NCBI RefSeq assembly: GCF_963860125.1
Contig: NZ_CAWLFA010000007.1
Coordinates: 1-64,000, forward strand
Origin: Picosynechococcus sp. PCC 7002
Lineage (GTDB): Bacteria; Cyanobacteriota; Cyanobacteriia; Cyanobacteriales; MRBY01
Direction: 5' to 3'
DNA: 64,000 nucleotides
The translations under genes and the position numbers were made by a program. Shown here piece by piece: positions 7,700 through 17,784 of the stretch; position 1 is the stretch's first letter; every line of letters starts with the position of its first letter. The notes under the pieces were generated by a model. That model made no database searches, had not been told where the DNA came from, and saw only the letters and a list, made by a program, of their open reading frames with translations.

Positions 7700-10483
7700 T
7701 TAAAAAGACGACCAAGCCCGTTGAAAGACTTCGTAAGGCAAAGTTTTTGACCAGTCCCAGAGCAATTTATAACAGTAGCGCCGATTGGGAGAATGGGGGG
7801 TGACCGTCTGATAAATGTGTTTCACCTGGGGCAAAACTAGGGGTAATTGTTTCGTCTCAATTAATTGACCGAGGGTGTCAACGGCCAACTTGAGGGTACT
7901 TTTTCGGCGAGCCTGACGGAGAGCTGTGAGTAGATTGGGAATAATCTCTGGATGGTCAGGCAGATAACTACTGAGACGGGCAACTAGCCTTGTGCGTTGA
8001 TCGAGGTTGCTTTCTAGGCTTAATTTTTTTAAAAGACTTTGGCTAGCTAGGGCCTGTTCACGGGGCGATCTCTCCGAGATCCGCTTTGCGGTGCGCCGTC
8101 GGGTGGGCCGAGTTTGACTAACAGTATCTGTTTGCACCAAAGGATGATCCGGACAAATTTCCTGGAGGGTGGCGATCGCCTGGGGAGACGTTGCCGCAAG
8201 CTCTAACAAAGTGGCGATCGCCTGGGGATGATGGGGCTGGAGTTTACCGAGACGCAGGGCGGCTTTACGACGGATAGTTGCTTTTTGATCCGCTGCCAAC
8301 AGGCGGGTAAGACTGGCAATGACGAGGGCATTATCGGGAGCGATGGCCCCTAAACTGCGGCAGAGATTAAGTTGAAAATTCGGATCTGCGGTTTCTGTCA
8401 GCAGATCTTCGAGGTTGGCGATCGCCGTTGGATTGCCGAAATCATGGTTTTTGCCGAGGCTATGGGCCGCTAACCAACGGTCAAAGGCATCGGGATGGGT
8501 CGCTAAAAATTGCTCGAGGGTAGTCACCACCCGCTGGCGATCGCTTCTGGAGAGCGCAATGCCTGCCTCTTCAACTAGGGGCGATGGTAACTTGGGTTGT
8601 CTCTGGGCGGTGACAAAGCGCCATTGCACCAGTTGATCGATCACTGCTTGCCCTTGGGAAAATTCCGGGAATTCGGCTAAAGCTTTGCCAACAAAACAGG
8701 TGGCGCGTACTTCGTAGAAACCACCACAATGGTCTTGCCAGTGTAAAAGCGCTTGCAGAAAATTTTCTTTTTCGCCTGCGGCAATTTCTTCGCGTCCCAG
8801 CCATAGCAAAATCGTTTCCTGCCAACCCAACGAAAATATCGGATATTCGCCGCCTTCGTCGATAAAAATCTCCCAGTGGGCGATCGCCGTTGCCGCAAAG
8901 TATTCTTGAAACGTTAAATGATGGAAAGCGTAGACATTTTCCCCCGTTGTTGCAGAGCGACTGACCCGCTTTAACCATCCCAATTGGAGCGCGAGGGTAA
9001 AAAAATCAGGATCAACGGCATCGAAAAACGGTTGAATTTCAGCCTGACGAAACCGGGCTTTTGCGGGATTTTTTTGGAGCACCTTGAGAGCGCACTGCCC
9101 CAAAATTTGATTCAGTTGCTGGCGTTGGGTTTGGGTCGTGGGAAAAGTATCTTGTTTCCAGTCATAGAAAGCTTCCACAAACTGGCGATACAAAATGGCT
9201 TTTGTCCCCGGTAATTTGCCTTGGGTGAGCTGCCAGGTGCGACACAGTAACGTCAAATACAGCGGCTGGCGCGCAACCCCACGGATGCGACTGTGGATAC
9301 TGCGGTTTAGTTCACCATAGAGGCGATCGCCGAGTTGAGGTTGTCCTTGAAACCATTTTTGGATAAAGCATTGCACTTGTTTACGCTGGGCATCATCACT
9401 AAAGCCTTGGCAACGGTGGATCACAAAATCAGTGAGGGCATTTTTCCCTGTGTCCCACACCGCACTGCGACAACTCAAAACGACGGAAGCATTGCCTAAC
9501 CAGCCCTGGAGTTCCCGGTCGAGTTTGAATGACGCTTGGCTGAGATTATCTCCCATTTCATCAAGGGCATCTAAAAATAACCAGACCCGTTTGTTTTGAA
9601 TCAGTTCAGCAAATTCAGTCTGGATTTTTGGCGCGATGGTAAATTGCTTAAAAAGCTGCTTTAGCCAAACTTCAAGCAAATAATTTTCTAGCGATCGCCC
9701 CCCCACATCGGCCAGGGGGATCCAAACAGGAAGATCTTCGGTTGCCGACAAAGCCAGGGCCAACTGTTGCAAAAAAGTCGTTTTTCCGGCCCCTGGCTCC
9801 CCAATGATCGCCAGTCGATTATGGGAGAGATGGCGATATTGCGCCAAAAAATCCTGGGGATCATCGCTGGGAGAATCTTCCTCTGCATGGGTGGCAGTCA
9901 CCCCCAAGGGCACGTACAAATCCGCTAATTCAAAGGCCATGCCATCCCCCGCCGTTAGGGGATTACTGGTTAAGTGGGTATCCAGCGCTTGCCGACACAG
10001 GCTTTGCCAGTCCGGGTGAGTTGGGTCATGATCCGTTTGAGAATTCTCCTGAAAATTATTTTGCTTCTTCTCGGATATCCCCAAGCGACGCGCGGCCCAA
10101 GTGTGATTAAACTGTTGTATATTTTCTGCCCGTGCCCAGCGATCGCCCCAGAAATTTAAGGAAAAATGCCAAGTATCAGACCCCCGGATCGTGGTGCGGT
10201 GATCCTCTAAAATCCCCAAAAAACTTTCTAAATCCCTAAGGGCCGTTTTCAGTTGAGGTACGGTTAGGGGAGCATCAATGAGTTCTGTTAAAGCTTGCAA
10301 ATGGCGTAATTTTGTCTGCACCACCAGTCGCCTGGGGGCCTGCCAATGGACTTTTACCGTTGTCCGTAGTCGGTCTAGTTGGAGTTCATCTGCATCGAGG
10401 GCATCATTCGCAAAATCAAGCAAGCCAAACAGTAGCGTTTGCGATCGCCCCTGGGGAATTTTTCCGTAACTTTGCTTTGGCAT
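7700..10483 (-). CDS. NACHT NTPase with C-terminal HEAT-like repeats
   Basis: A 927-residue STAND-type NTPase. The P-loop GEPGAGKTTFLQQL is near residue 230 and the Walker B/sensor LFLDALDEMGD near residue 310, the NACHT signature. From about residue 590 the protein is built of alpha-helical HEAT-like repeats (NLEDLLTETADPNFQLNLCR, RKAALRLGKLQP). The N-terminal 130 residues contain a WHFSLNFWGDRWAR motif that I recall from other cyanobacterial signalling proteins but cannot name with confidence. Bacterial NACHT proteins of this plan (N-terminal effector/adaptor, NACHT, repeat sensor) include phage-defence NLR-like proteins. A GTG start 42 bases upstream is possible; the ATG giving MPKQSYGK is preferred. 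No partner gene is adjacent. Confidence 0.8.
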   Translation of the reverse strand: MPKQSYGKIPQGRSQTLLFGLLDFANDALDADELQLDRLRTTVKVHWQAPRRLVVQTKLRHLQALTELIDAPLTVPQLKTALRDLESFLGILEDHRTTIRGSDTWHFSLNFWGDRWARAENIQQFNHTWAARRLGISEKKQNNFQENSQTDHDPTHPDWQSLCRQALDTHLTSNPLTAGDGMAFELADLYVPLGVTATHAEEDSPSDDPQDFLAQYRHLSHNRLAIIGEPGAGKTTFLQQLALALSATEDLPVWIPLADVGGRSLENYLLEVWLKQLFKQFTIAPKIQTEFAELIQNKRVWLFLDALDEMGDNLSQASFKLDRELQGWLGNASVVLSCRSAVWDTGKNALTDFVIHRCQGFSDDAQRKQVQCFIQKWFQGQPQLGDRLYGELNRSIHSRIRGVARQPLYLTLLCRTWQLTQGKLPGTKAILYRQFVEAFYDWKQDTFPTTQTQRQQLNQILGQCALKVLQKNPAKARFRQAEIQPFFDAVDPDFFTLALQLGWLKRVSRSATTGENVYAFHHLTFQEYFAATAIAHWEIFIDEGGEYPIFSLGWQETILLWLGREEIAAGEKENFLQALLHWQDHCGGFYEVRATCFVGKALAEFPEFSQGQAVIDQLVQWRFVTAQRQPKLPSPLVEEAGIALSRSDRQRVVTTLEQFLATHPDAFDRWLAAHSLGKNHDFGNPTAIANLEDLLTETADPNFQLNLCRSLGAIAPDNALVIASLTRLLAADQKATIRRKAALRLGKLQPHHPQAIATLLELAATSPQAIATLQEICPDHPLVQTDTVSQTRPTRRRTAKRISERSPREQALASQSLLKKLSLESNLDQRTRLVARLSSYLPDHPEIIPNLLTALRQARRKSTLKLAVDTLGQLIETKQLPLVLPQVKHIYQTVTPHSPNRRYCYKLLWDWSKTLPYEVFQRAWSSF

Positions 10484-10558
10484 ACCCTCTAGTGTCCCAT
10501 AAGGATCACCTACCAAAACAACCACAACCCATTGGCGATCGCCTTAACCCTTCAAATC

Positions 10559-10843
10559 CTAAGATTCGACTTTAACGCCGCGCCAAAACGCCACATAACC
10601 TTTAATATTCGCGGCTTTTTCCTTGGGTTCTGGGTAATACCAAGCCGCATCTTTATTTTCTTCCCCGGCTACGGACAGGGTGTAATAGCTGGCCTGACCC
10701 TTCCACGAACAGGTAGTGTGGGTTTTACTCGGCTTAAAATATTCCGTTTTAATGGCATCGGGGGGGAAATAATAATTTCCTTCTACCACTTCACAGCGAT
10801 CGCTTTCTGCCACCACTGCACCATTCCAAATTGCCTGGGCCAT
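10559..10843 (-). CDS. DUF427 family small protein
   Basis: A 94-residue protein with the W-x-G and TTCSWKGQASYY signature of the DUF427 family, whose biochemical role is not settled. It is full length for the family and begins MAQAIWNGAVVAES. It lies upstream of the NACHT gene on the same strand, about 75 bases before the preferred NACHT start, so co-transcription is possible. Soluble cytoplasmic protein, no signal peptide. Confidence 0.75.
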   Translation of the reverse strand: MAQAIWNGAVVAESDRCEVVEGNYYFPPDAIKTEYFKPSKTHTTCSWKGQASYYTLSVAGEENKDAAWYYPEPKEKAANIKGYVAFWRGVKVES

Positions 10844-11744
10844 CGATATAATCTCCTAATTTTTGCCGTAAAATTATTACGTTTAGAGTTTAACGCACCT
10901 GCCTATCTGCTGTGGTGAAAACCGGAGTCAATTAAGCTTCACAAATTGCTTTGAATTGTGGGCCTGATCTCCAAGCTTTAATCAGGATTAATTCTGTCAG
11001 AAATTATTCTAGGGATAGTCAGCTTAGTGACGAATTCAAAAAATTAAATGAACAGTCACAATATTATTGGAATTTATAAAATCAAACACTATATTTTAGG
11101 TTGCTACAGTGCAAAGAACCCACGTAATAAAATAGATGAACTGCTATTATTTGCCTTTGGATTCTGCCTTAAGCGCAAAAAAAATTCGCCCCAATTGCCT
11201 AGATCGGGACGAATATAGCTTGATGGAGGAAACTTGTAAAAAACTATGGACGACACCCGGTTGTCATGGGTCAGGTAACTGTGGCGAGCATCGGGGGCGT
11301 AGTTGGGCATTCAGTCAAGGGTCGCAATAAGCAAAAAATCAGAATGTTTGTATTGGTACATAGTTTCTTTTTGTAATGCTGTAATTGACTGAGATGTTAG
11401 AGGACAAGGGAATTTTGAGGTAAAAGGCAAAACCCCATAGAACTTTGCCTTTAGGGTTGGTGATATAAGTTTGACAATAGTATTTAAACTATGAACTTAA
11501 GATTTAGTATAGCTATTATTCAATGAAATGTAAACAGGTTCAGCCTTAGTATTCCGAGGAAAAATATAAGCTAAACTTATGATAATGCTGTTTTTTAGGG
11601 TGGCGATCGCCTTCAAAGTAGCTACAGTGATGCTGAAATGCCCCAAGCTACCGGAGATTGAGGGGAGTTTTGGTTTAAATTTCTAGAAAATTTTTTCCAA
11701 TGTTTAGAACAAGGAGGTTTTTTGAAGTGAGAGAAAAGAATTAA
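10844..11744. other. 900-bp stretch without a convincing gene
   Basis: Short open frames (11104-11310 minus, 11136-11330 plus) overlap each other on opposite strands and look like chance or decayed sequence. The right half holds a structured element at about 11424-11587: a hairpin with arms AGGCAAA and TTTGCCT, then a block homologous to 14516-14630. Nothing else recognisable. Confidence 0.5.
11473..11587 (+). repeat. Copy 1 of a ~115-bp duplicated non-coding element
   Basis: An ungapped hand alignment with 14516-14630 shows roughly two thirds identity, including ACTAT...GATTTA.TATAG and a shared ATGTAAA and AAACTTAT stretch. In both copies the sequence CTAT-16 nt-ATAG can form a stem with the same loop length, and a larger hairpin with different but complementary arms lies just upstream. 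It is downstream of the secreted-protein gene and has no gene behind it on the plus strand. Confidence 0.55.
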
Positions 11745-12377
11745 TTATTCAAGAGTTGTATAGATAAGAGAAAAACTTCTACACGTAAAACCCTCTCCAG
11801 GAATAGCCTCAATGGACAAACGGCGAGAATCAACTGAGTAAAGCATTGTCGGGTTTTGCAATTCAGCGAGAATTCCATCCATTGCATTGGGAGATTGGGC
11901 TTCAATAATTGCCCTTTCTTCTGCATTTAAAAACGCAATAATTTCTGATGTTTCATTAATACTCTCTGAACAACGTAGTAAGACTGCATCAGCGGGTATC
12001 TCTACGGCATCTAAGATGCGATTGTAAGCTCTGCCATCGTCAAAATTAGAGATTGAATCAAAGAATAAAAAATATTGCTGCTCAAATTGAAAAATATTGA
12101 CACCCAAAGAACTAGGCGCAAACACATCATTACTCGGAATATCCAACAACCAACCCCCTTGATTGCTCCCTTGCTGAGGCAGACCGATGAAAATACCAGG
12201 GCGATTAATGGGCATTCCCCTCGTATTTGGGTCTTGGTAATAAACCAAACCCTGGAAATCTTCGGCTTGTAATAAGGGAGTAGCACTAATTTGGGAACTT
12301 GCCCCAGGAATAACGGCTATGGAACCTAAAAGTACAAACGCGATCGCCGCACTATTTTTGATTAAAGTTTTGAACAT
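11745..12377 (-). CDS. Secreted protein of unknown function
   Basis: A 210-residue protein not recognised by family. Residues 1-30 form a signal peptide (hydrophobic AAIAFVLLGSIAVIPG, cleavage probably after GASS). The mature part has no motif I know; there are two cysteines near residues 134 and 198 (LRCSES, FTCRSF) that could pair in the periplasm. It lies 133 bases downstream of the porin gene on the same strand, suggesting a cell-envelope role, and the order porin-secreted protein may be an operon. Confidence 0.6.
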   Translation of the reverse strand: MFKTLIKNSAAIAFVLLGSIAVIPGASSQISATPLLQAEDFQGLVYYQDPNTRGMPINRPGIFIGLPQQGSNQGGWLLDIPSNDVFAPSSLGVNIFQFEQQYFLFFDSISNFDDGRAYNRILDAVEIPADAVLLRCSESINETSEIIAFLNAEERAIIEAQSPNAMDGILAELQNPTMLYSVDSRRLSIEAIPGEGFTCRSFSLIYTTLE

Positions 12378-12510
12378 GATTTATGAAGGTAAAAAATATT
12401 AAAGGGTAATATATTCACCACCCCCGACAACGGAAATACTTTATCAATACTATCAGCCGCAACAAAAACACTCATAAGTTTCTACTAAGTAAAATGGTGA
12501 TCAGTTAGTT

Positions 12511-14241
12511 CTAGAAGGTATAAGTCGTACGCAACGCAAAAACGCTGGTTGTTTCATTTTGGGCATCTCCTTCTGGATTGAAAATCACAAATGCCCCCGG
12601 CGTAATGCTGATGTGATCATTGATTTGATGGCGATAAAAGGCTTCCAGTTGGTAGGGGGTTTGGCGATCGCCAATGTTTGCTGGACTTAAACTCGCCCCA
12701 TTACCCGCATCTACCCGATAAAGTGGTTGACCAAACAAAATCCCTGCCGCATTGCCCTTCGCGAATGCATCTGGAAAATACAGACCCGCCATCCAACTGC
12801 TTAGATTTGTATAGGCAGAGCCACTATTCGCTTGATCTGTCATGATGTATGCCCCATAACCTGTCAGGTTAACTTTTGGACTGACGCGCCAGTTTACTGT
12901 TGCCCCAAAGGAGTTAAATCGTACTGGGGTGGTCAGTGGTAGATCGCCAAGAATACGCGTCTCAGCTCCTGTTAAACCCGTACCCGCAATATTGATCTGG
13001 TGGTAGCTGTAGGCATAGTTCAGACCTAGATCAAGCTTGTCATTAGGATGAAGCGTCAATTGTGTTGCGGCGATAAAACTGCCATTGAACAAGCCAGCCC
13101 CCAACGGCGTCCCCGGAAAACCTTCATTACCAGGGATTGCCGCATTCACTGACCCATAGAGTGCCCGCCAATCGATGACATCATTGGGTTTATAGATAAA
13201 GCCAGCTGCGGAAGCGAGTCCTGTACCACTGGTTCCCCCAGACATCCGCAATACTGGATTCAAAGTTGCAAAGCGAGAAAGTGCTCCCTGGCCTTCACTA
13301 GCAAAGGGAAGAATCGCCGGAAAGGCATCGGTAACTTCCGCCTTCGGGCCAATAAATGCCGTTAATTTATCTGTGATCGGTCTAACATAGAGCAACTTGT
13401 ACAGACAAAGGCTATTGTTACCGCAACTAGGTTGTAGATTTTGTGGATTCAAACCAGCAAATTGTGGTTCCCAGGCGAGGTTAGTCATGCTATCCCCAAG
13501 GATAGAGGCATCATTGGGAAAGAGAGTTTCGGCAACGTTACCTGTACCTGTAATAGATTTACCCGCCGAAAAATTGTAGGCTTGTAAGCCAGTAATCAGG
13601 GCATCTTTTCCGGTAAAACTGGTGGTCAAATTCAGCCGCAGACGATTATTGAAGGTAATCTGAGCATCGTTGCCCTCTGGTTCACCACCCGTTGCCCCAC
13701 TGATAGAGAAAATAGCTTCTCCATTCAGTTTTGTGGTCGTTGAAAATTGTTGGTTTTCGAGTTCACTGGTGCGGGCTTCGAGATCATCAACCCTTGTGCC
13801 GAGGGTGGCTAATTCCGCCTGAAACTCGTTGGTCAATCGCCGGAGGGTTGCAAGATCGCTGGAGGATACATCGGCATTATTGCCTTGGATCTGCCGTTCT
13901 AGGGCATTGAGGCAAGCATTTAGTCCGGCGGCAAATTCATAACGGCTCAGGGGGCGATCGCCGCGGAATGTTTGATCTGGATAACCAACAATGCAACCAT
14001 ACCGTTCCACCAGACTTTGTAGTGCTTCATAAGCCCAATCCGTCGGCTTCACGTCCCGTAATCTAGATACTGAGGCCATTTGTCCCATGGAGGCCGAGGC
14101 TAGATAGCGAGAATCCTGTAGTGTTGGTGAACTCAGCGATGTTGTCAAATTAATTTCCTGGGCCTGTAGTGGCGTAGCAGCCTGAAAAATATTGCCCCCA
14201 ACGATCAAAGTAGTCAGCCAAAAAAGTTGCTGTTGTCTCAT
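12511..14241 (-). CDS. Iron uptake porin (SLH domain, OprB-like barrel)
   Basis: A 576-residue cyanobacterial outer-membrane porin. Signal peptide at residues 1-28 (cleavage near LQAQEI), an SLH domain at about 50-120 (VKPTDWAYEALQSLVERYGC, then PLSRYEFAAGLNAC) that anchors to peptidoglycan-linked polymer, a coiled-coil at about 130-165, then a beta-barrel ending in phenylalanine. The start is the ATG at 14241, preceded by a perfect AGGAGGA at good spacing; an upstream in-frame ATG has no such site. The family is linked to uptake of inorganic iron and other ions, which suits the neighbouring transporter genes. Confidence 0.85.
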   Translation of the reverse strand: MRQQQLFWLTTLIVGGNIFQAATPLQAQEINLTTSLSSPTLQDSRYLASASMGQMASVSRLRDVKPTDWAYEALQSLVERYGCIVGYPDQTFRGDRPLSRYEFAAGLNACLNALERQIQGNNADVSSSDLATLRRLTNEFQAELATLGTRVDDLEARTSELENQQFSTTTKLNGEAIFSISGATGGEPEGNDAQITFNNRLRLNLTTSFTGKDALITGLQAYNFSAGKSITGTGNVAETLFPNDASILGDSMTNLAWEPQFAGLNPQNLQPSCGNNSLCLYKLLYVRPITDKLTAFIGPKAEVTDAFPAILPFASEGQGALSRFATLNPVLRMSGGTSGTGLASAAGFIYKPNDVIDWRALYGSVNAAIPGNEGFPGTPLGAGLFNGSFIAATQLTLHPNDKLDLGLNYAYSYHQINIAGTGLTGAETRILGDLPLTTPVRFNSFGATVNWRVSPKVNLTGYGAYIMTDQANSGSAYTNLSSWMAGLYFPDAFAKGNAAGILFGQPLYRVDAGNGASLSPANIGDRQTPYQLEAFYRHQINDHISITPGAFVIFNPEGDAQNETTSVFALRTTYTF

Positions 14242-14839
14242 AACAGTAGATTCCTCCTCGATAAATATAAAATTGTTTAAAATGCCCAAGAAAGTTCCAA
14301 TTGTTTCTGTGCTAAAACTCTAATTACTACAAAGAAAATATGGATAAGCTGCCCGCTGCCACGCCAGTGGTGATCAAAAATTTACGATGACTGTATTGAT
14401 TCATATATTTGTGTTTGCTTTAACTAGGTGCTGTACTCAATTGATCGAAGAATCAATGATGAAAAACTGAGAGAAAGGGCAGAATCCTCAAGGACATTGC
14501 CCTTAAACTTGGCCTGTTGATAGTCTTTCGACTATGGATGTGAGATTTAATATAGTCCTAAGGCCATGACATGTAAATAAGCTGGACTTAAGTCTTTTTG
14601 GATAAAAAAATAACTAAAACTTATCTAAAATTGGTTTAAAAAAAGGCTTTCGGGTACTGGATCGTGAATTTTTTCTGGGATTGTGGCTATGGCAACTGCA
14701 ATCTTAATGCTGCGATGTGAGCAAGTCGCGCCGATGGATGATGATGTAAAGAATCGTTGATGCTTACGGAGGAAGATGTTTGTTTTAGCATGGGTTGTGA
14801 CAGCATCAAATTAATTGTGTTTTCTGGTGGGTCGCAGTA
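14242..14839. other. 598-bp divergent regulatory region between porin and ATPase
   Basis: Holds the porin promoter (minus) and the ATPase promoter (plus). A hairpin with arms AAGGGCA and TGCCCTT lies at about 14475-14505, followed by copy 2 of the duplicated element. The hairpin occupies the same place as the AGGCAAA/TTTGCCT hairpin near copy 1, with different but still paired arms. No coding sequence seen. Confidence 0.5.
14516..14630 (+). repeat. Copy 2 of the ~115-bp duplicated non-coding element
   Basis: Aligns without gaps to 11473-11587 about 3 kb away, same orientation. Contains the stem GACTAT/ATAGTC around a 16-nt GATTTAAT-containing loop. Placed 210-320 bases upstream of the P2-type ATPase start and 275-390 upstream of the porin start, it may be a regulatory or transcribed leader element; the function is unknown. 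Confidence 0.55.
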
Positions 14840-17764
14840 ATGGAATCAAGCCATATTTGGACGTTTGCTCCGGAAGATGTTTATGCTGTCCTGGAATCTC
14901 AACCTGACGGCTTATCGGCCCAGGCAGCGCAGCAACGTTTAGAAAAATTTGGGCCAAATGCGCTACCGGAACCGCCCCAACGGCCCCTATGGTTGCGTTT
15001 TTTAGATCAAGTCACTCACTTTATGGCCCTGTTACTCTGGGTGGCGGGAATTTTGGCATTTGTATCGGGGACGCCGGAACTGGGTTGGGCGATTTGGGCT
15101 GTGATCTGGGTGAATGGCATTTTTAGCTTTTGGCAGGAATTCCAGGCAGAAAAATCCCTAGCAGCTTTGAAAAAGGTGTTGCCCGCACAGGTGAAAGTGT
15201 ACCGAGATGGTGCGCTCCAATCGATTCCGGCGGTGGAACTGGTACCGGGGGATGTGATGCAACTGGAAGAAGGCGATCGCCTCTCTGCGGATGCGCGGTT
15301 GGTCGCTTCAGAAAGTTTATATCTTGATCTTTCGGTGATGACGGGGGAATCTTTGCCTGTGGCGCGGAATGCCTATCCGGTACGGGTGCGAGAAACGGCG
15401 TCCGTGCGTGATGGCCAGCCCCTCCGCCGGGGAGAACAACCCACCCGAGAAAAAACAAATCCTGCAGAAATTGCCAATTTACTCTTGGCGGGGGCGACAG
15501 TTTCGTCGGGGCGGGGGGTGGCGGTGGTCTATGGCACTGGTGCCCAAACGGAATTTGGTCATGTGGCTCATCTAACAACCAATGTGAAACGGGAACCCAG
15601 TAGCCTCGAAATTCAGGTGGGTAAGATTGTCCGCGTTATTACGGCGATCGCCTTGACGATGGGCGTGATTGTTTTTCTGTTGACGGAATTTTTAGTGGGG
15701 ATGGAACTGCGGGAAAGTTTCGTCTTTGCCATTGGCATTATCGTTGCCCTGGTGCCAGAAGGATTGCTGCCGACTGTTACCCTCGCCCTTGCCATGGGTG
15801 TCCGGCGGATGGTGCGCAAAAATGCCCTTGTTCGCCGTCTTTCTGCGGTGGAAACCCTCAGCGCCACCACGGTGATCTGCACGGATAAAACGGGCACCCT
15901 CACGAAAAATGAAATGACCGTCCATTACCTCTGGTTGCCCTGGTTAACCGAAGCAGAATTGCCTGTTCAACCGCCTTTACAAACCCCTAATCACGGCCAA
16001 CCCGGAGAAATTCAACCCTTTTTAATTGAAGTCACTGGTGCCGGTTATGACCCTGGATCGGGCACCGTGAATTTAGCCGGAGACTTCACCGCCCGCTGGA
16101 AAATTGACCTGCTATTGACGGGGGCTGCCCTTTGTTCTAATGCCCAGCTCGTCCACCTCGACACACCGAGCCGCTGGCAGGAAATTGGCGATCCCACCGA
16201 AGCTGCGCTGATTGTTGTCGCGGTTAAGGCCGGCTTAAATATTGAACACTTACAACAACAATATCCCCGGTTACGGGAGATTCCCTTTGATTCTCGCCGG
16301 CGACTGATGACTGTGGTCTTAGATTGGCAGGAGTCAGATATTTGGCAGAGCGAACTGCCCTGTATGGCCTTTACAAAAGGGGCACCGCTGGAGGTGTTGC
16401 GCCATTGTCAGGCGGTGTTGCGCAATGGGGCGATCCAAACTTTGGGCCATGAACAGTGGGAAGAAGTGGTACAAGCCAATGATCGCCTTGCAGCCCAGGG
16501 GTTTCGGGTGTTGGGGGTGGCGGCGCGACGAGGGCAACGGGATTTGGTTAATCTGCGCGCCCAGGATCTTGAGCGGGATTTGATTTTTATTGGTTTAATT
16601 GCGATGTTTGATCCGCCCCGGCCGGAGGTGAAGCAGGCGATCGCCCAATGTCATACCGCTGGCATTAAGGTGACGATGGTGACGGGGGACTATGGCCTCA
16701 CGGCCCAGGCGATCGCCCAACAAATTGGCATTGTCAATCAGCAAGTCCGGGTTGCCACCGGAGAAGGCATGGGCCATCTGTCTGATGCTCAACTGCGGCA
16801 AATCCTGAAATATCGTTCGGGCCTCGTGTTTGCGCGGATGTCTCCCGAACAAAAATTACGTCTCGTGCAAGCCTACAAAGATATTGGGGAAGTGGTGGCA
16901 GTGACGGGGGATGGGGTGAATGATGCTCCGGCTTTACGGGCGGCCCACATTGGTATTGCCATGGGCTTAAATGGCACCGATGTCGCCAGGGAAGCGGCGG
17001 ATATTGTCCTCACCGATGACAACTTTGCGACGATCATTAGCGCTGTAGAACAGGGGCGCGCCGTTTACCAAAATATCCGCAAATTTATCACCTATATCTT
17101 GGCTTCTAATGTGGCGGAGGTGGTGCCCTTTCTGTTGATGGTTGCCCTCAAAATTCCCCCAGCTTTGGTCATTATGCAAATTTTAGCGGTGGATTTGGGC
17201 ACGGATATGATCCCGGCTTTGGCATTGGGCACCGAAGCAGCAGAAGTGGGCATTATGACCCAACCCCCCCGTAAGAAATCCCAAAATCTCCTGGGGCGAT
17301 CGCTCTTTTTTCGTGCCTACTGTTTTTTGGGCCTCATTGAAGCTGCTTTAGGTATGATTGGCTTTTTCATTGTCTGGTGGAGCTATGGCTATAGTCTGGC
17401 TGATCTCCAGGCCATTACCCCTAACCTTTTGCAGCACAGCGCTGATGCGGCTACCACTGCCATCTATGCCCAAGCCACCACTATGACCCTTGCCGTGATT
17501 GTCGCCTGCCAAGATGGTAATGTCTTTGCCTGTCGTTCTGAAAATATCTCGATTTTTCGCCTGGGATTTTTTTCCAATCCATTAATTTGGGTAGGTATTG
17601 CTACTGAGTGGATGTTGGTGATTATGATTACCAAAAGTGCGTTTTTTCAGAATATTTTCCAGACCGCGCCTCTGGCCCCTTGGCAGTGGCTTTTGTTAAT
17701 TATTTGCCCGCCGCTAATCTTGGGTATCGATGAGCTACGCAAAGTATTTTTTACCCCACGTTGA
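14840..17764 (+). CDS. P2-type cation-transporting ATPase
   Basis: A 974-residue P-type ATPase. The phosphorylation motif DKTGTLT is near residue 350, the actuator motif TGES near residue 176, and the hinge GDGVNDAPAL near residue 695. The membrane helix VALVPEGLLPTVTLALAMGV resembles Na/K-ATPase-like (P2C) and SERCA-like (P2A) pumps more than heavy-metal pumps, and there is no N-terminal metal-binding domain. Likely exports Na+ or Ca2+ across the inner membrane; the ion cannot be fixed from sequence. Divergent from the porin. No manganese riboswitch motif was seen in its leader. Confidence 0.85.
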   Translation: MESSHIWTFAPEDVYAVLESQPDGLSAQAAQQRLEKFGPNALPEPPQRPLWLRFLDQVTHFMALLLWVAGILAFVSGTPELGWAIWAVIWVNGIFSFWQEFQAEKSLAALKKVLPAQVKVYRDGALQSIPAVELVPGDVMQLEEGDRLSADARLVASESLYLDLSVMTGESLPVARNAYPVRVRETASVRDGQPLRRGEQPTREKTNPAEIANLLLAGATVSSGRGVAVVYGTGAQTEFGHVAHLTTNVKREPSSLEIQVGKIVRVITAIALTMGVIVFLLTEFLVGMELRESFVFAIGIIVALVPEGLLPTVTLALAMGVRRMVRKNALVRRLSAVETLSATTVICTDKTGTLTKNEMTVHYLWLPWLTEAELPVQPPLQTPNHGQPGEIQPFLIEVTGAGYDPGSGTVNLAGDFTARWKIDLLLTGAALCSNAQLVHLDTPSRWQEIGDPTEAALIVVAVKAGLNIEHLQQQYPRLREIPFDSRRRLMTVVLDWQESDIWQSELPCMAFTKGAPLEVLRHCQAVLRNGAIQTLGHEQWEEVVQANDRLAAQGFRVLGVAARRGQRDLVNLRAQDLERDLIFIGLIAMFDPPRPEVKQAIAQCHTAGIKVTMVTGDYGLTAQAIAQQIGIVNQQVRVATGEGMGHLSDAQLRQILKYRSGLVFARMSPEQKLRLVQAYKDIGEVVAVTGDGVNDAPALRAAHIGIAMGLNGTDVAREAADIVLTDDNFATIISAVEQGRAVYQNIRKFITYILASNVAEVVPFLLMVALKIPPALVIMQILAVDLGTDMIPALALGTEAAEVGIMTQPPRKKSQNLLGRSLFFRAYCFLGLIEAALGMIGFFIVWWSYGYSLADLQAITPNLLQHSADAATTAIYAQATTMTLAVIVACQDGNVFACRSENISIFRLGFFSNPLIWVGIATEWMLVIMITKSAFFQNIFQTAPLAPWQWLLLIICPPLILGIDELRKVFFTPR

Positions 17765-17784
17765 TGCTGATGCCGGGTGCAATT

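Noticed and set aside
11104..11330. Two overlapping short frames on opposite strands
   Set aside because: No ribosome-binding site, no family resemblance, each could be the other's shadow.
14242..14839. Possible yybP-ykoY manganese riboswitch before the P-type ATPase
   Set aside because: The class is typical for such pumps, but its conserved loop sequences are not present.
15123..15578. Long open frame on the minus strand inside the P-type ATPase gene
   Set aside because: Proline/histidine-rich translation with no family signal, fully overlapped by a clear ATPase frame; a shadow frame.
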